Virus record (IMG/VR): IMGVR_UViG_3300017727_000181 | Span: 1-22,564 of that record | DNA length: 22,564 nucleotides | Origin: a virus | Reading direction: 5' to 3' (one strand) | Notes under the pieces: generated by a model | What the model saw: only the letters and a program-made list of their open reading frames with translations | What the model was told of the DNA's origin: nothing | Databases searched by the model: none | Translations under genes and position numbers: made by a program | In this document: piece after piece, positions 7,054 to 14,147 of the stretch | Layout of the letters: every line of letters begins with the position of its first letter | Position numbering within the stretch: the first letter of the stretch is position 1

Positions 7054-9230
7054 TAGTTTATTCCTTCAATAATATTTTCTATCTCTTCCAAACTTAAATC
7101 TTCTGCTAATTGTGTAGCAACTCCGCCTTCACCTTCAAATACTTCAAAGTTTTTTAGTCTTCTTAAATCTTTAAGAGTAGTTTCTAAACCACCTGCAACT
7201 GTGTATAAACTTTCCTGTCTTCTAATATCAGATTCTAGTTGTCTTCCAATTGCTTGAATAGATGCTTTGACGTCTTTAGAAGATCTACCTAATGAGAATA
7301 TATTTACAATTTCTTTCGCAGCATTAACATCTCTTTGTGTTAATCTATCTTGATCTTTAAATGTATTTGCAAGTGCATAAGTCAGTGTAACTTCTTGTAC
7401 AGCAAGTTTCTCTTGTTCTTCTCTGGATAACCCAGATAACATTCCTCTATTTTTTAATCTAGCTTTAGCTTGCTTAATTAAATTTTTACTATCTAAATTT
7501 TTCTTGGCAGCTTCCTTACCTTCATCACTTAAATCTGGATCTCTGTCTATTGCAGCGTATTCATCTGCTTGAAGTTCAGATACTTTTGCTTCTAATGCAT
7601 CTAAAGACATTCCAGATACTTCAAATCCAAGTACCTCTTTTGCAACACCACTTAATCTTCTAGTAAATTGATCAATAGATAATGCAGCACCGGCTTTTAC
7701 AGTTTCACCAGACTCATCCATTTGATTTAAAGTTTTTAATACATCTCTTGTAACAGATAATGCATTGTATCTATTTCCAAGCACGTCTTGAATATCAAAT
7801 AATCTTTTATCTACATTTTTTTGTTCTAAGAAATTTTCAAATTGACCAATTACTTGTCCATTACTATCAGAAATAGGTGCGCCCTGTGCTACTGGCACAA
7901 ACATTTCTCTTCCATCATTACCAACTCCTGCAGCCATTGTAACTGTACCATCTTTCATTTGATAAGCTTTGTAGTTTCTTAATCTTCCATCAGCCCCTCT
8001 TATTTGAACTATTCCACCAGTTTGTTCTGGTCTTTCAACTTCAGCGTTAGCATTGTCATTTACAAATTTCATATGATCTACTGCAGCATTGAGTGATGAT
8101 TCTCTGTTTCGAGCTCTAAGCTCACCTTCTTTTAATTTTATTGTTGCATAGTTATTTACTGCAGGGCCTATTGCTTGACCAAATACTTCTAAAGCTCCAC
8201 CTAAACCTCGTTTTTTAGTTGTCCCTGTTAGCAATCCTGATGCAAGGTTAGCTAAAAATACTAAACCAGCTTGTGATCCTTCACCTTTAAATATTTCTTC
8301 TTGATATCTTTTAGCAAGTGCAATTGTTTTATTAAAATCTACATCGTCAGATGGGCCACCCAATGCTATTTCATTATTACCTTGAATTTCATTTTGATTT
8401 TTAATATTTTTCTTTTCTGCATTAGACATATCTTTATCTTCTTTAACTGAAACTTTAGGTGCATCACTTTGCTCAACAAATCCTGGTCCTCCTTTTTCTC
8501 CTGGAGGAATAGATGAACCCATTATAGAGTTTTCTTGTACTGAATCTAAATTAGCAATGTCATCTGAATTAGCAACGTTGTCCTGTAGCAGTGGATCGCC
8601 TTCAGCCTTCAATGTTTTTGATCTATTTTGAAATCCAAGTCTGTTAGATTTTCTTTTACCTGCTATTATTTTTTTATCTTCCGCAACTTTTTCTTCAATA
8701 GGTTTTGGTTTAAATTGTTGATTAAACATTTCATCATCTAAATAAGACATTCCAAATTGCATAGATTTTTGTCTATGAGCTTCTCTTTCCTTTGGACTCA
8801 TTTTTGCAATTCTTTCCTTTTCTTTTGCACCTGCAATAGTTAGATATGCAGGACCTGCTAAAAGAGCTGCAGAAGTTAAAGCAGGTGCACTTGCTAATGC
8901 AGGCATTGCTTTAGTTGCTAAATAACCTCCAGCTAAACCAAAAGGCATTCTTCCTACTTCACTTTCAATACCTAAAGCTTGTCCTACTTTATCTCCAGCA
9001 TAATATCCGCCTATTCCAGGAATACTAAATATTCCTTTTGCAAATCTACTTGGAGTACTTACAGACATTCTTTCCATAAATGTTGGTGGTTTTCTTAAAG
9101 CTGGAACTGGTGCTCCAGTGTACGGTTGTCCTACCATGACACCTGTGTTGGCATTAATAGTTTTTAACACACCTCTTCTAAGAGCCTCTTTACGAAACAT
9201 AGGTCTGTTTAAAACTTTATTTAATGACAT
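7053..9230 (-). CDS. Internal virion / ejection protein candidate (725 aa)
   Basis: I start this gene at the ATG at 9230: AGGAGG ends 4 bases upstream, while the in-frame TTG at 9233 would leave only one base of spacing. The N-terminal 90 residues are basic. Residues about 95-135 are a Gly/Ala-rich hydrophobic segment that could form one or two membrane-active helices, and another lies near 320-370. Between them (about 165-310) the chain is charged, Asn/Asp-rich and probably disordered. The last 250 residues look helical with many Lys, Glu and Leu and fit a coiled-coil rod. No enzyme motif is visible. Flanking low-complexity virion genes suggest a component of the ejected core, comparable in place to T7 gp15. 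Its stop overlaps the next ATG (TAATG). The function is inference from context and composition. Confidence 0.65.
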   Translation of the reverse strand: MSLNKVLNRPMFRKEALRRGVLKTINANTGVMVGQPYTGAPVPALRKPPTFMERMSVSTPSRFAKGIFSIPGIGGYYAGDKVGQALGIESEVGRMPFGLAGGYLATKAMPALASAPALTSAALLAGPAYLTIAGAKEKERIAKMSPKEREAHRQKSMQFGMSYLDDEMFNQQFKPKPIEEKVAEDKKIIAGKRKSNRLGFQNRSKTLKAEGDPLLQDNVANSDDIANLDSVQENSIMGSSIPPGEKGGPGFVEQSDAPKVSVKEDKDMSNAEKKNIKNQNEIQGNNEIALGGPSDDVDFNKTIALAKRYQEEIFKGEGSQAGLVFLANLASGLLTGTTKKRGLGGALEVFGQAIGPAVNNYATIKLKEGELRARNRESSLNAAVDHMKFVNDNANAEVERPEQTGGIVQIRGADGRLRNYKAYQMKDGTVTMAAGVGNDGREMFVPVAQGAPISDSNGQVIGQFENFLEQKNVDKRLFDIQDVLGNRYNALSVTRDVLKTLNQMDESGETVKAGAALSIDQFTRRLSGVAKEVLGFEVSGMSLDALEAKVSELQADEYAAIDRDPDLSDEGKEAAKKNLDSKNLIKQAKARLKNRGMLSGLSREEQEKLAVQEVTLTYALANTFKDQDRLTQRDVNAAKEIVNIFSLGRSSKDVKASIQAIGRQLESDIRRQESLYTVAGGLETTLKDLRRLKNFEVFEGEGGVATQLAEDLSLEEIENIIEGIN

Positions 9231-9234
9231 CAAA

Positions 9235-9240
9235 CCTCCT
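9235..9240 (-). promoter_or_regulatory. Shine-Dalgarno site that sets the start at 9230
   Basis: AGGAGG on the minus strand, with TTTG between it and the ATG at 9230. It overlaps the first bases after the previous gene's stop and rules out the in-frame TTG at 9233. Confidence 0.75.
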
Positions 9241-10099
9241 AATTTGATTGTCCGGCTTGTTTCATTCCTTGAAATGCTGTAAACGCTCCTATACCAGTAC
9301 CTACAGCTTGGGCTAGTGGACTTTGTGTTGGAGCACTTCCCATTGTAAGTTGTGAAGAAGATTTAGGACCTGCAGCATATAAGTTAGATAAAAACTCAGC
9401 TCTTTGATAAGGTTCGTATTGTTGTTGTAAAGTAGATTGTCTTTGTGCATCTAACACCTGCTGTGCTAATTGTCTTTGCACACCACCTGCAGCCATCAGT
9501 TGTTGAATATCTCCTTGAGCCATTTGTTGTTGTAAAGCACCCATTTGTCCAAGTTGTTGACCTGCTGCTAGACCAACTCTTTGTTGATTCTGTGCAGCAC
9601 TTAAAGCTGTGTTAAAACCTTGAGCTTGTGCTTGACCCATGTTAGATAAAATTCTTCCTTGTAGCTCTGCTTGTTGAACACCTTCTCTGCCTCCACCAAA
9701 AGCTCCAGCAGTAACTGCTTGAGAACCTAATTGATTTTGCATCATTTGGCCTTGTCTACCAATTTCATTTGTTACATATTGTTGGTAAGGATTTAAATAT
9801 TGTGAAATTTGTTGAGCACCTACTGGAGCTGCTGCTCCTTGAATAGTAGATATACCTTGACCAACCGCTCCTGTACCAACTCCTGTTGTTTGTGCAGCAT
9901 TGATACCTTGTTGTTCTAGAGAACCTAATCCAGCTATTTGATAATCAGGAAGATCAATAGGTTTTTGCGCGACTTGTCTCGCAATGTCCATCAACTCAAT
10001 TTTTCGTTCTTCTATACCCGGTGCTTCTCTTACAAATTGTGTTTGTGAAGATGGTGCTGCTGGTTGTGATCCTCCACCTCCTCCTCCGAAAAAACTCAT
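9239..10099 (-). CDS. Gln/Ala/Gly-rich virion protein, gp14-like ejection candidate
   Basis: A 286-aa low-complexity protein. It opens with MSFF and then six glycines in a row, a start seen in many podovirus virion proteins. From about residue 60 to 235 it is dominated by Gln, Ala and Gly (for example AQQISQYLNPYQQYVTNEI, and QLGQMGALQQQMAQ), which predicts long amphipathic helices with few charges. It has no Cys and no enzyme motif. Position, length and composition resemble the smallest ejected core protein (T7 gp14 class), which forms the outer-membrane channel. That assignment is inference. AGGA lies 6 bases before the ATG. The end contains one copy of the GC-rich word found elsewhere (coding Ala-Gly-Gln-Ser). 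Confidence 0.65.
   Translation of the reverse strand: MSFFGGGGGGSQPAAPSSQTQFVREAPGIEERKIELMDIARQVAQKPIDLPDYQIAGLGSLEQQGINAAQTTGVGTGAVGQGISTIQGAAAPVGAQQISQYLNPYQQYVTNEIGRQGQMMQNQLGSQAVTAGAFGGGREGVQQAELQGRILSNMGQAQAQGFNTALSAAQNQQRVGLAAGQQLGQMGALQQQMAQGDIQQLMAAGGVQRQLAQQVLDAQRQSTLQQQYEPYQRAEFLSNLYAAGPKSSSQLTMGSAPTQSPLAQAVGTGIGAFTAFQGMKQAGQSN
9248..9255 (-). repeat. GC-rich word TTGTCCGG, copy 2 (core only)
   Basis: TTGTCCGG on the + strand in the last codons of the 286-aa gene. Only the 8-base core is shared with the other copies, and the following bases differ. Confidence 0.4.
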
Positions 10100-10103
10100 A
10101 TAT

Positions 10104-10568
10104 TTATCCTATCCATTTCTCTAGTTGTACGTGTTTCTTTTTCCATCCCCATTTTTTGGAAACTTTTTCCCAACCAGGTCTGGCCATTATACTCATTCTT
10201 TTGCATTTATTTACTAATGCAAAATCTGTAACTGCTTTTATTAAATTGTCTTCCCACAGTTCTCTTCTTTTACCTGTGCATATTACAATTTCATATTGAT
10301 TGTAATTAGGCATTATACCTATTCTTCCAACACAAATACCAAATACTTTATTTTCTTCAAATTCATCTGAACCAAACATAATCCAACACTGCATCATGTC
10401 TTTTTTTAATTCTTCCATAATCCAAGCAGAGTCTGCATATTTACCAGAAAATGCTAAAGCTTCTGCCACCATAAATTCAGCTAAAGGCCAAAATCTTTCT
10501 ATATCCTTTGGTTCTAAAGGAAGAATACTTACTAAGGGTTTAATTTGTTTTTTGTTCGCTGTTGCCAT
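10104..10568 (-). CDS. GNAT-like (acetyltransferase-fold) protein of the virion module
   Basis: A 154-aa protein with the layout of the small GNAT-fold proteins found beside ejection genes in many phages. It opens with an L-x-P-x-D-I-E-x-F-W-P-L helix, has a beta segment (VFGICVGRIGIMPNYNQYEIVICTG, given here only as the stretch 75-99), then a helix and a C-terminal R-P-G-W...G-W end (R130, G132, W133, G141). The usual acetyl-CoA pyrophosphate loop, R/Q-x-x-G-x-G/A, is not recognisable at its expected place (98-105 read T-G-K-R-R-E-L-W), so enzymatic activity is doubtful. AAGGAT lies 4 bases before the ATG, inside the end of the 318-aa gene, which it overlaps by 29 bases. Alternatives are a virion structural protein that keeps only the fold, or a true but divergent transferase. 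Confidence 0.6.
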   Translation of the reverse strand: MATANKKQIKPLVSILPLEPKDIERFWPLAEFMVAEALAFSGKYADSAWIMEELKKDMMQCWIMFGSDEFEENKVFGICVGRIGIMPNYNQYEIVICTGKRRELWEDNLIKAVTDFALVNKCKRMSIMARPGWEKVSKKWGWKKKHVQLEKWIG

Positions 10569-11496
10569 TTCTATCCTTTAATAAATCAAATACACGCTTG
10601 TATCTTTTTTGTTGTTCATAGAAATATTCGGCACCTTTTTCTCGCATATCTTTCATGCTATTTGGATTTGCTCCAGCTATGATTCCAGCACCTAATACTC
10701 CATCTGCTCTTGTTACAAACTCTCCGTCTGCTAATTGAGCTAACATTGTATCCTCGTCTTTATCTCCTACGCCTTCTCCGTCTGCAACATAACCTGATGC
10801 TCTTACGTAGTTATTAGCATCGTTTTCGTCATGTGAAACTTTTGATGGAAGATAGTTTACACCACCTTCGTTAAATTTTTTTATAGAAGCAATTCCACCA
10901 GTTCTTAATCTTCTTACATTCATTTGATAAGGACCCATTCTAGGATCGCCTAAACCACCTTCTTCAGGTGAATAAATTTTTTCATATGCTTTTTCTTGTC
11001 CGGTGTCCGGGTCTATGTATGTATAGCCAGGTCTTTCATTTTTAAGATCTAAGTAACCCATGTTATATCCTGGTGTATATATGTCTGTTGGTTGTGGATC
11101 AAAAGCACCACTTAAATAACTTCCCGCACCTATTAATCCAGAAATTTTATAAGGACTAAACTCTCCTTTTTTATTCATCAACATCATTTGTTTTAATTCT
11201 TCTAAACCAAATTGTTTTGCAGTTTCAGTAGCAGCGCCCACTCCTACTAAAGAAGAATTTCCAGCTGCAGCAAAAGGTGAGTTAGCTGCAATAGTACCTG
11301 TACCTGCAGAATTTGCTAACACGGCAGGCGCTGATGTTGATACACCAGGTATCATTCCTGCTAAATTGTAACCACCGTAAGCTCCTGCGGCAGCTCCAAA
11401 AAGTCTTCCTAATCCAGAAGCTCCTGATCGTTTAGCTCCTTTGTATCCTTGATATCCGCCATATAATGCAGCAGCAATTGCTAGTGGATGTGGCAT
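10540..11496 (-). CDS. Virion protein with tape-measure-like C-terminal motif
   Basis: A 318-aa protein. The first 60 residues are Gly/Ala/Tyr-rich and hydrophobic (ALYGGYQGYKGAKRSG and beyond), possibly membrane-active. A charged middle domain has P-x-T-D-I-Y-T-P-G-Y and D-P-D-T-G-Q-E-K segments. Near residues 195-210 a R-T-G-G-I-A-S-I-x-K-F-N-E-G-G element appears, followed at about 250-270 by E-D-T-M-L-A-Q-L-A-D-G-E-F-V. Motifs of the form A-x-L-x-x-G-E-F-V are common at the ends of phage tape-measure and virion-core proteins. It is the first gene after a strong promoter candidate and starts the ejection-protein run. AAGGAG lies 11 bases before the ATG. The exact role is unknown. Confidence 0.65.
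   Translation of the reverse strand: MPHPLAIAAALYGGYQGYKGAKRSGASGLGRLFGAAAGAYGGYNLAGMIPGVSTSAPAVLANSAGTGTIAANSPFAAAGNSSLVGVGAATETAKQFGLEELKQMMLMNKKGEFSPYKISGLIGAGSYLSGAFDPQPTDIYTPGYNMGYLDLKNERPGYTYIDPDTGQEKAYEKIYSPEEGGLGDPRMGPYQMNVRRLRTGGIASIKKFNEGGVNYLPSKVSHDENDANNYVRASGYVADGEGVGDKDEDTMLAQLADGEFVTRADGVLGAGIIAGANPNSMKDMREKGAEYFYEQQKRYKRVFDLLKDRNGNSEQKTN
10996..11011 (-). repeat. GC-rich word TTGTCCGG, copy 3 (extended form)
   Basis: TTGTCCGGTGTCCGGG on the + strand, within codons for Pro-Asp-Thr-Gly-Gln of the 318-aa gene. The first 14 bases are identical to copy 4 at 12303. Confidence 0.5.
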
Positions 11497-11512
11497 ATAA
11501 ATTTATTCTCCT

Positions 11513-11526
11513 TTTAAGATCTTAAA
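11513..11526. promoter_or_regulatory. Perfect 14-bp palindrome at the predicted transcription start (operator candidate)
   Basis: TTTAAGATCTTAAA is a perfect inverted repeat. It begins just where transcription from the promoter at 11533-11561 should start and ends before the AAGGAG of the 318-aa gene. A dimeric repressor bound here would block initiation or early elongation. It is AT-rich, so chance remains possible. Confidence 0.4.
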
Positions 11527-11532
11527 GTTAAA

Positions 11533-11561
11533 ATAATACCATTTTACTAGGCAGGTTTCAA
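11533..11561 (-). promoter_or_regulatory. Sigma-70-type promoter for the ejection-protein operon
   Basis: On the minus strand: TTGAAA (-35, 11556-11561), a 17-base spacer, then TATTAT (-10, 11533-11538), with TG one base before the -10 box, the extended -10 form. Each hexamer matches the consensus at 5 of 6 positions and the spacing is ideal. It sits at the end of the GT2-like gene and in the following gap (11497-11546), one of the few in the structural block, upstream of a good ribosome-binding site. It would drive the genes from 11496 down to 3729. Confidence 0.6.
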
Positions 11562-12410
11562 CTCGTCTAAAAACGAACCTTCATACTGGTGTTCTCCTAC
11601 ATGAATAATAGAGTCACTTACATATGCGTAACATTCTCCCCCTATATCTTTCCAAAGTTTACAAAAAGAAAAGTCTTCACCTAAGTAAGTTTTGGTGTCT
11701 GGGTCATGTATACAATCAAAGAAATTCCACATGTGGGGTTTGTTTACGTACTCTCCATTAATTACCGTCTTTTGTACAATTGCTCTATCTGGATATTTTT
11801 CTATCATTTTATCAAAAACACTTCTTTTAATAAGCATGCAACCTGTTGGACTATGTGTAACTTTTATAACTCCATTATCTAAAGTAATATCTTTGTGGTT
11901 TTTTACTTTCATTGGATAAGTGTTAAAAGCTTTTTTTAAATCAGATACATTTTTTATACGATCATTTTTAATTCTTTCCATAGCTTTGTCCCACATAATA
12001 GTTTTAAGAGGATAGGGAATGGAAATAATTTCTTTATCTTTTTTAATCATTTCAATAATACTTTTTGGATTAAAATAAATGTCTGAATCAACAAATAGCA
12101 TATGACTATAATTTGTTTCTAGAAAACCAGAAACACATAAATTTCTACCTTGAGTAATTAAAGAAGATTTTAATAATTGAAATGTAATTTTTATTTTATT
12201 TTTAAAACATAATTGTTGTAATTCTAATAATGCTTGTGTGTAGTGTATTGAACACTCACTGTGCACAGGAGTTGCAACAAATAAAGTTGTCTTAGGTGTC
12301 GTTTGTCCGGTGTCCGTTTTCCACATTGGCATAGTAGCTTTTTCGTAAGGATCCATCACTTTAGCTTCTTTTAATGTTTGGTAAGTATCTTCATTTATTG
12401 TTTCTTTCAT
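11547..12410 (-). CDS. Glycosyltransferase, GT-A fold (family 2-like)
   Basis: A 287-aa soluble enzyme. Residues 41-50 (TTLFVATPVH) form the first beta strand. R89-N90 precede a segment rich in aromatics, and F-V-D-S-D (106-110) supplies the D-x-D metal and sugar-nucleotide motif. Later come a P-T-G-C-M-L-I-K-R segment and, near the C-terminus, L-G-E-D-F-S-F-C, the E-D element expected to hold the catalytic base. No membrane segment is seen. AAGGAG lies 6 bases before the ATG, which falls inside the end of the GT4-like gene (20-base overlap). Donor and acceptor cannot be read from the sequence. Placement between tail and ejection genes suggests modification of a virion protein or of host surface sugars; this is inference. 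Confidence 0.8.
   Translation of the reverse strand: MKETINEDTYQTLKEAKVMDPYEKATMPMWKTDTGQTTPKTTLFVATPVHSECSIHYTQALLELQQLCFKNKIKITFQLLKSSLITQGRNLCVSGFLETNYSHMLFVDSDIYFNPKSIIEMIKKDKEIISIPYPLKTIMWDKAMERIKNDRIKNVSDLKKAFNTYPMKVKNHKDITLDNGVIKVTHSPTGCMLIKRSVFDKMIEKYPDRAIVQKTVINGEYVNKPHMWNFFDCIHDPDTKTYLGEDFSFCKLWKDIGGECYAYVSDSIIHVGEHQYEGSFLDELKPA
12303..12316 (-). repeat. GC-rich word TTGTCCGG, copy 4 (extended form)
   Basis: TTGTCCGGTGTCCG on the + strand, in codons for Thr-Asp-Thr-Gly-Gln near residue 32-36 of the GT2-like gene. It is identical over 14 bases to copy 3, about 1.3 kb away. Confidence 0.5.
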
Positions 12411-13326
12411 TGATAACTCCTTTCAAAAAATTAGTCCATTCCATTCCTTTTTTTTCCCAGTTATAAAATCTTTTATAAAACTTTTGTTGTTCTTCTAAGT
12501 GATCTTGTATAAATGTTTCATGTAAATAAGATGAAGCAACGTCAATTGCGGCTGCAGTATCTTTAGCCATTTGTTCATAATTTGTAGAATAGTTAATATA
12601 CACAGGCCATTCAGCACAAGTTTCATACAATGCACCAAAGTTATTTGTAATAACATGAACTCCTGCTGCTAAAGCTTCAAGTGCAGATGCACAAGATGTT
12701 TCTTCAAAGATGCTAGGATAAACAAACATATCATATTCATTCATATGTTCTAATATATATTCGTTAGGTTTGTATCCAATATAATTTACGTTTGTTAATT
12801 TTTTGGCTTGTTCGTATAAAGGTACAAAATCTTGATCACTTTCTTGTTCAAACTCAGAACCATATATTTTTGATGAACTGTAAACATCTAAAGTAACATT
12901 TGGATTTTCCACGTCTTGCATGGCACGCAACAATACATTTAATCCTCTCCATGGGGTACAGTGATGTATAAGTCTAATTGGTGAACCTTTTTTACATACT
13001 TTTCTTTTAGGAAAATTAGCTATACCATTTTTAATTACAATAGATTTTTCTGTTGGTATATCAAACATCATTCTAAATTTTTCGTAATTCCAATGACTGT
13101 TAAAAATATACCAATCATATTCTTTATGTCTTTCTTTATTAGTAAAAAATTTTTGTAAGTTAGGTTGATCCCAAGAGTTTTTTTGCCACAAAATATTTAT
13201 TTTATTAGGATCAAGAGGAACTTTACCTGGTATGGATGTACAAATTTGAAATTGATCTAATATATCTTTTGCTACATATTTTTGTAGCATTTCCATTTGG
13301 ATTTCGGTTGCGCCTCGGGGTTCCAT
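12391..13326 (-). CDS. Glycosyltransferase, GT-B fold (family 4-like)
   Basis: A 311-aa enzyme whose C-terminal half is a clear GT4 nucleotide-sugar domain. It has the strand and loop I-H-H-C-T-P-W-R-G-L-N-V-L-L-R-A (about 118-134), a Y-I-G-Y-K-P segment, then P-S-I-F-E-E-T-S-C-A-S-A-L-E-A-L-A-A-G near 203-222 with the E-x7-E catalytic/donor motif. The N-terminal half is short: the chain begins at M-E-P-R-G-A-T-E, which looks like the acceptor-side glycine loop, without the beta strand that usually precedes it, so it is shorter than the usual 350-400 aa. The start overlaps the stop of the 65-aa gene (TAATG) with no ribosome-binding site, so coupling is likely. It is followed by the GT-A enzyme, and the two may act in sequence on the same glycan. 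Confidence 0.85.
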   Translation of the reverse strand: MEPRGATEIQMEMLQKYVAKDILDQFQICTSIPGKVPLDPNKINILWQKNSWDQPNLQKFFTNKERHKEYDWYIFNSHWNYEKFRMMFDIPTEKSIVIKNGIANFPKRKVCKKGSPIRLIHHCTPWRGLNVLLRAMQDVENPNVTLDVYSSSKIYGSEFEQESDQDFVPLYEQAKKLTNVNYIGYKPNEYILEHMNEYDMFVYPSIFEETSCASALEALAAGVHVITNNFGALYETCAEWPVYINYSTNYEQMAKDTAAAIDVASSYLHETFIQDHLEEQQKFYKRFYNWEKKGMEWTNFLKGVINERNNK

Positions 13327-13523
13327 TATTTTTTTGTTTGTGCGCCTAATGTTACCTTTGTTACAGTTATTTCGAGGTCTTGTCTAAAATCATCCACAGT
13401 AGTGTCAGTATTGGGATCAGCAACATCAGAATCAAAATGAGTTTTACTATCATATACCTTTCCCGTCCTTTTGTTTTTAATAATTTCTTTCGCTTCAGCG
13501 GGTATTTTAATAGGCTCACTCAT
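13326..13523 (-). CDS. Small acidic protein, unknown function
   Basis: A 65-aa soluble protein. It opens with a basic amphipathic stretch (IKIPAEAKEIIKNKRTGKVY), then an Asp/Thr-rich middle (FDSDVADPNTDTTVDDF) and a beta-like end. The ATG overlaps the TGA of the 45-aa gene (ATGA) and its own stop overlaps the GT4 start (TAATG), so it belongs to the coupled cluster. The K-x-G-K-V-Y-x-S pattern recurs in small phage structural proteins, but I do not recognise a family. No function is assigned. Confidence 0.65.
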   Translation of the reverse strand: MSEPIKIPAEAKEIIKNKRTGKVYDSKTHFDSDVADPNTDTTVDDFRQDLEITVTKVTLGAQTKK

Positions 13524-13657
13524 TTTTGTCTACGACCCTGTCTATTATATTTTTTATTATGTTGCAACTTTTTTTTCTTGTTAGCATTTTTTATGTGTCT
13601 TCGCGGCCTTTTCCTAGGTTTATCTCTTTCTACAAAATCTTTAAATTTTCTAGCCAT
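13520..13657 (-). CDS. Tiny highly basic protein (45 aa), nucleic-acid binding candidate
   Basis: A 45-aa frame: 21 of 45 residues are Lys or Arg and only three are acidic. It starts MARKFKDFVERDKPRKRPRR and ends in a Lys/Asn/Arg-rich tail, so it is probably disordered alone and may fold on nucleic acid or an acidic partner. Its ATG overlaps the end of the 111-aa gene by 8 bases, and its TGA overlaps the next ATG (ATGA). This tight overlap on both sides is the main reason to accept it as real. Ideas are condensation of DNA in the virion or ejection core, or RNA binding; the sequence alone decides neither. Confidence 0.75.
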   Translation of the reverse strand: MARKFKDFVERDKPRKRPRRHIKNANKKKKLQHNKKYNRQGRRQK

Positions 13658-13985
13658 TTTCTTGTGATCGGTCTATTAGTGCATAACTTATAGCACCTGT
13701 GATTGTATTTGCAGAAGATGCTTGAATTTTTAAAATATCATTTGCTTCCATATTTAAACTGGAAGTAACCATGTTAACAAAATTTTTATTTAATTGTGAA
13801 TGACTTATTTCTACAGCTGAACCTCCAGATTTGTGTAAAAAAACATCTACATCTACATTGGATGCAGTCTTATGATTAGCTTGTACAGATTTAATAATAA
13901 TAGTTGCATCTGCAGGGCAAGTTAGAACACTAGTTACATTAGTGTCTGTTAAATCAAATGTTGAGCTTTTATATCTAATTGTCAT
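13650..13985 (-). CDS. Beta-rich small virion protein, tail or head decoration candidate
   Basis: A 111-aa protein of alternating hydrophobic and polar residues with no long helix, so a beta sandwich is likely. It opens M-T-I-R-Y-K-S-S-T-F-D-L-T-D-T-N-V-T-S-V and contains A-D-A-T-I-I-I-K-S-V-Q-A-N-H and V-D-V-D-V-F-L-H-K-S-G-G. This pattern is familiar from small accessory proteins near tail genes of marine phages. Its ATG overlaps the previous TGA (ATGA) and its stop overlaps the next ATG by 8 bases. It has no enzyme motif. Decoration of the capsid or tail is inference. Confidence 0.65.
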   Translation of the reverse strand: MTIRYKSSTFDLTDTNVTSVLTCPADATIIIKSVQANHKTASNVDVDVFLHKSGGSAVEISHSQLNKNFVNMVTSSLNMEANDILKIQASSANTITGAISYALIDRSQENG

Positions 13986-14146
13986 TGCATAAAATAATTA
14001 AATGAATCTTGTTCGTTTTTCAAGTCTTGTTGAAAAGAAGTATTAAGTTGGTTTTCAATTGTTGCAAGACCTTGGTTAATTTGTCTAAAATTTTCAGGAC
14101 TATATTCAGGTTGTGGTTCTGGTATATAAACATTTATTTTTGCCAT
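13982..14146 (-). CDS. Small helical protein (54 aa), unknown virion-module component
   Basis: I start this gene at the ATG at 14146 (MAKINVYIPEPQPEYSPENF), giving 54 aa. AGGAG lies 6 bases upstream inside the end of the previous gene, and the ATG follows that gene's TAA by one base. A longer frame starting at 14194 would only duplicate sequence inside the neighbour. The N-terminus is Pro/Glu-rich and residues about 20-50 look helical with Gln and Asn. It overlaps the following ATG by four bases. It is not recognised as a family; position suggests a tail or neck accessory. Confidence 0.7.
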   Translation of the reverse strand: MAKINVYIPEPQPEYSPENFRQINQGLATIENQLNTSFQQDLKNEQDSFNYFMQ

Positions 14147-14147
14147 G

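Noticed and set aside
13520-13985. Toxin-antitoxin pair from the 45-aa basic and neighbouring small proteins
   Set aside because: No antitoxin-type DNA-binding domain and the genes are embedded in a coupled tail cluster.
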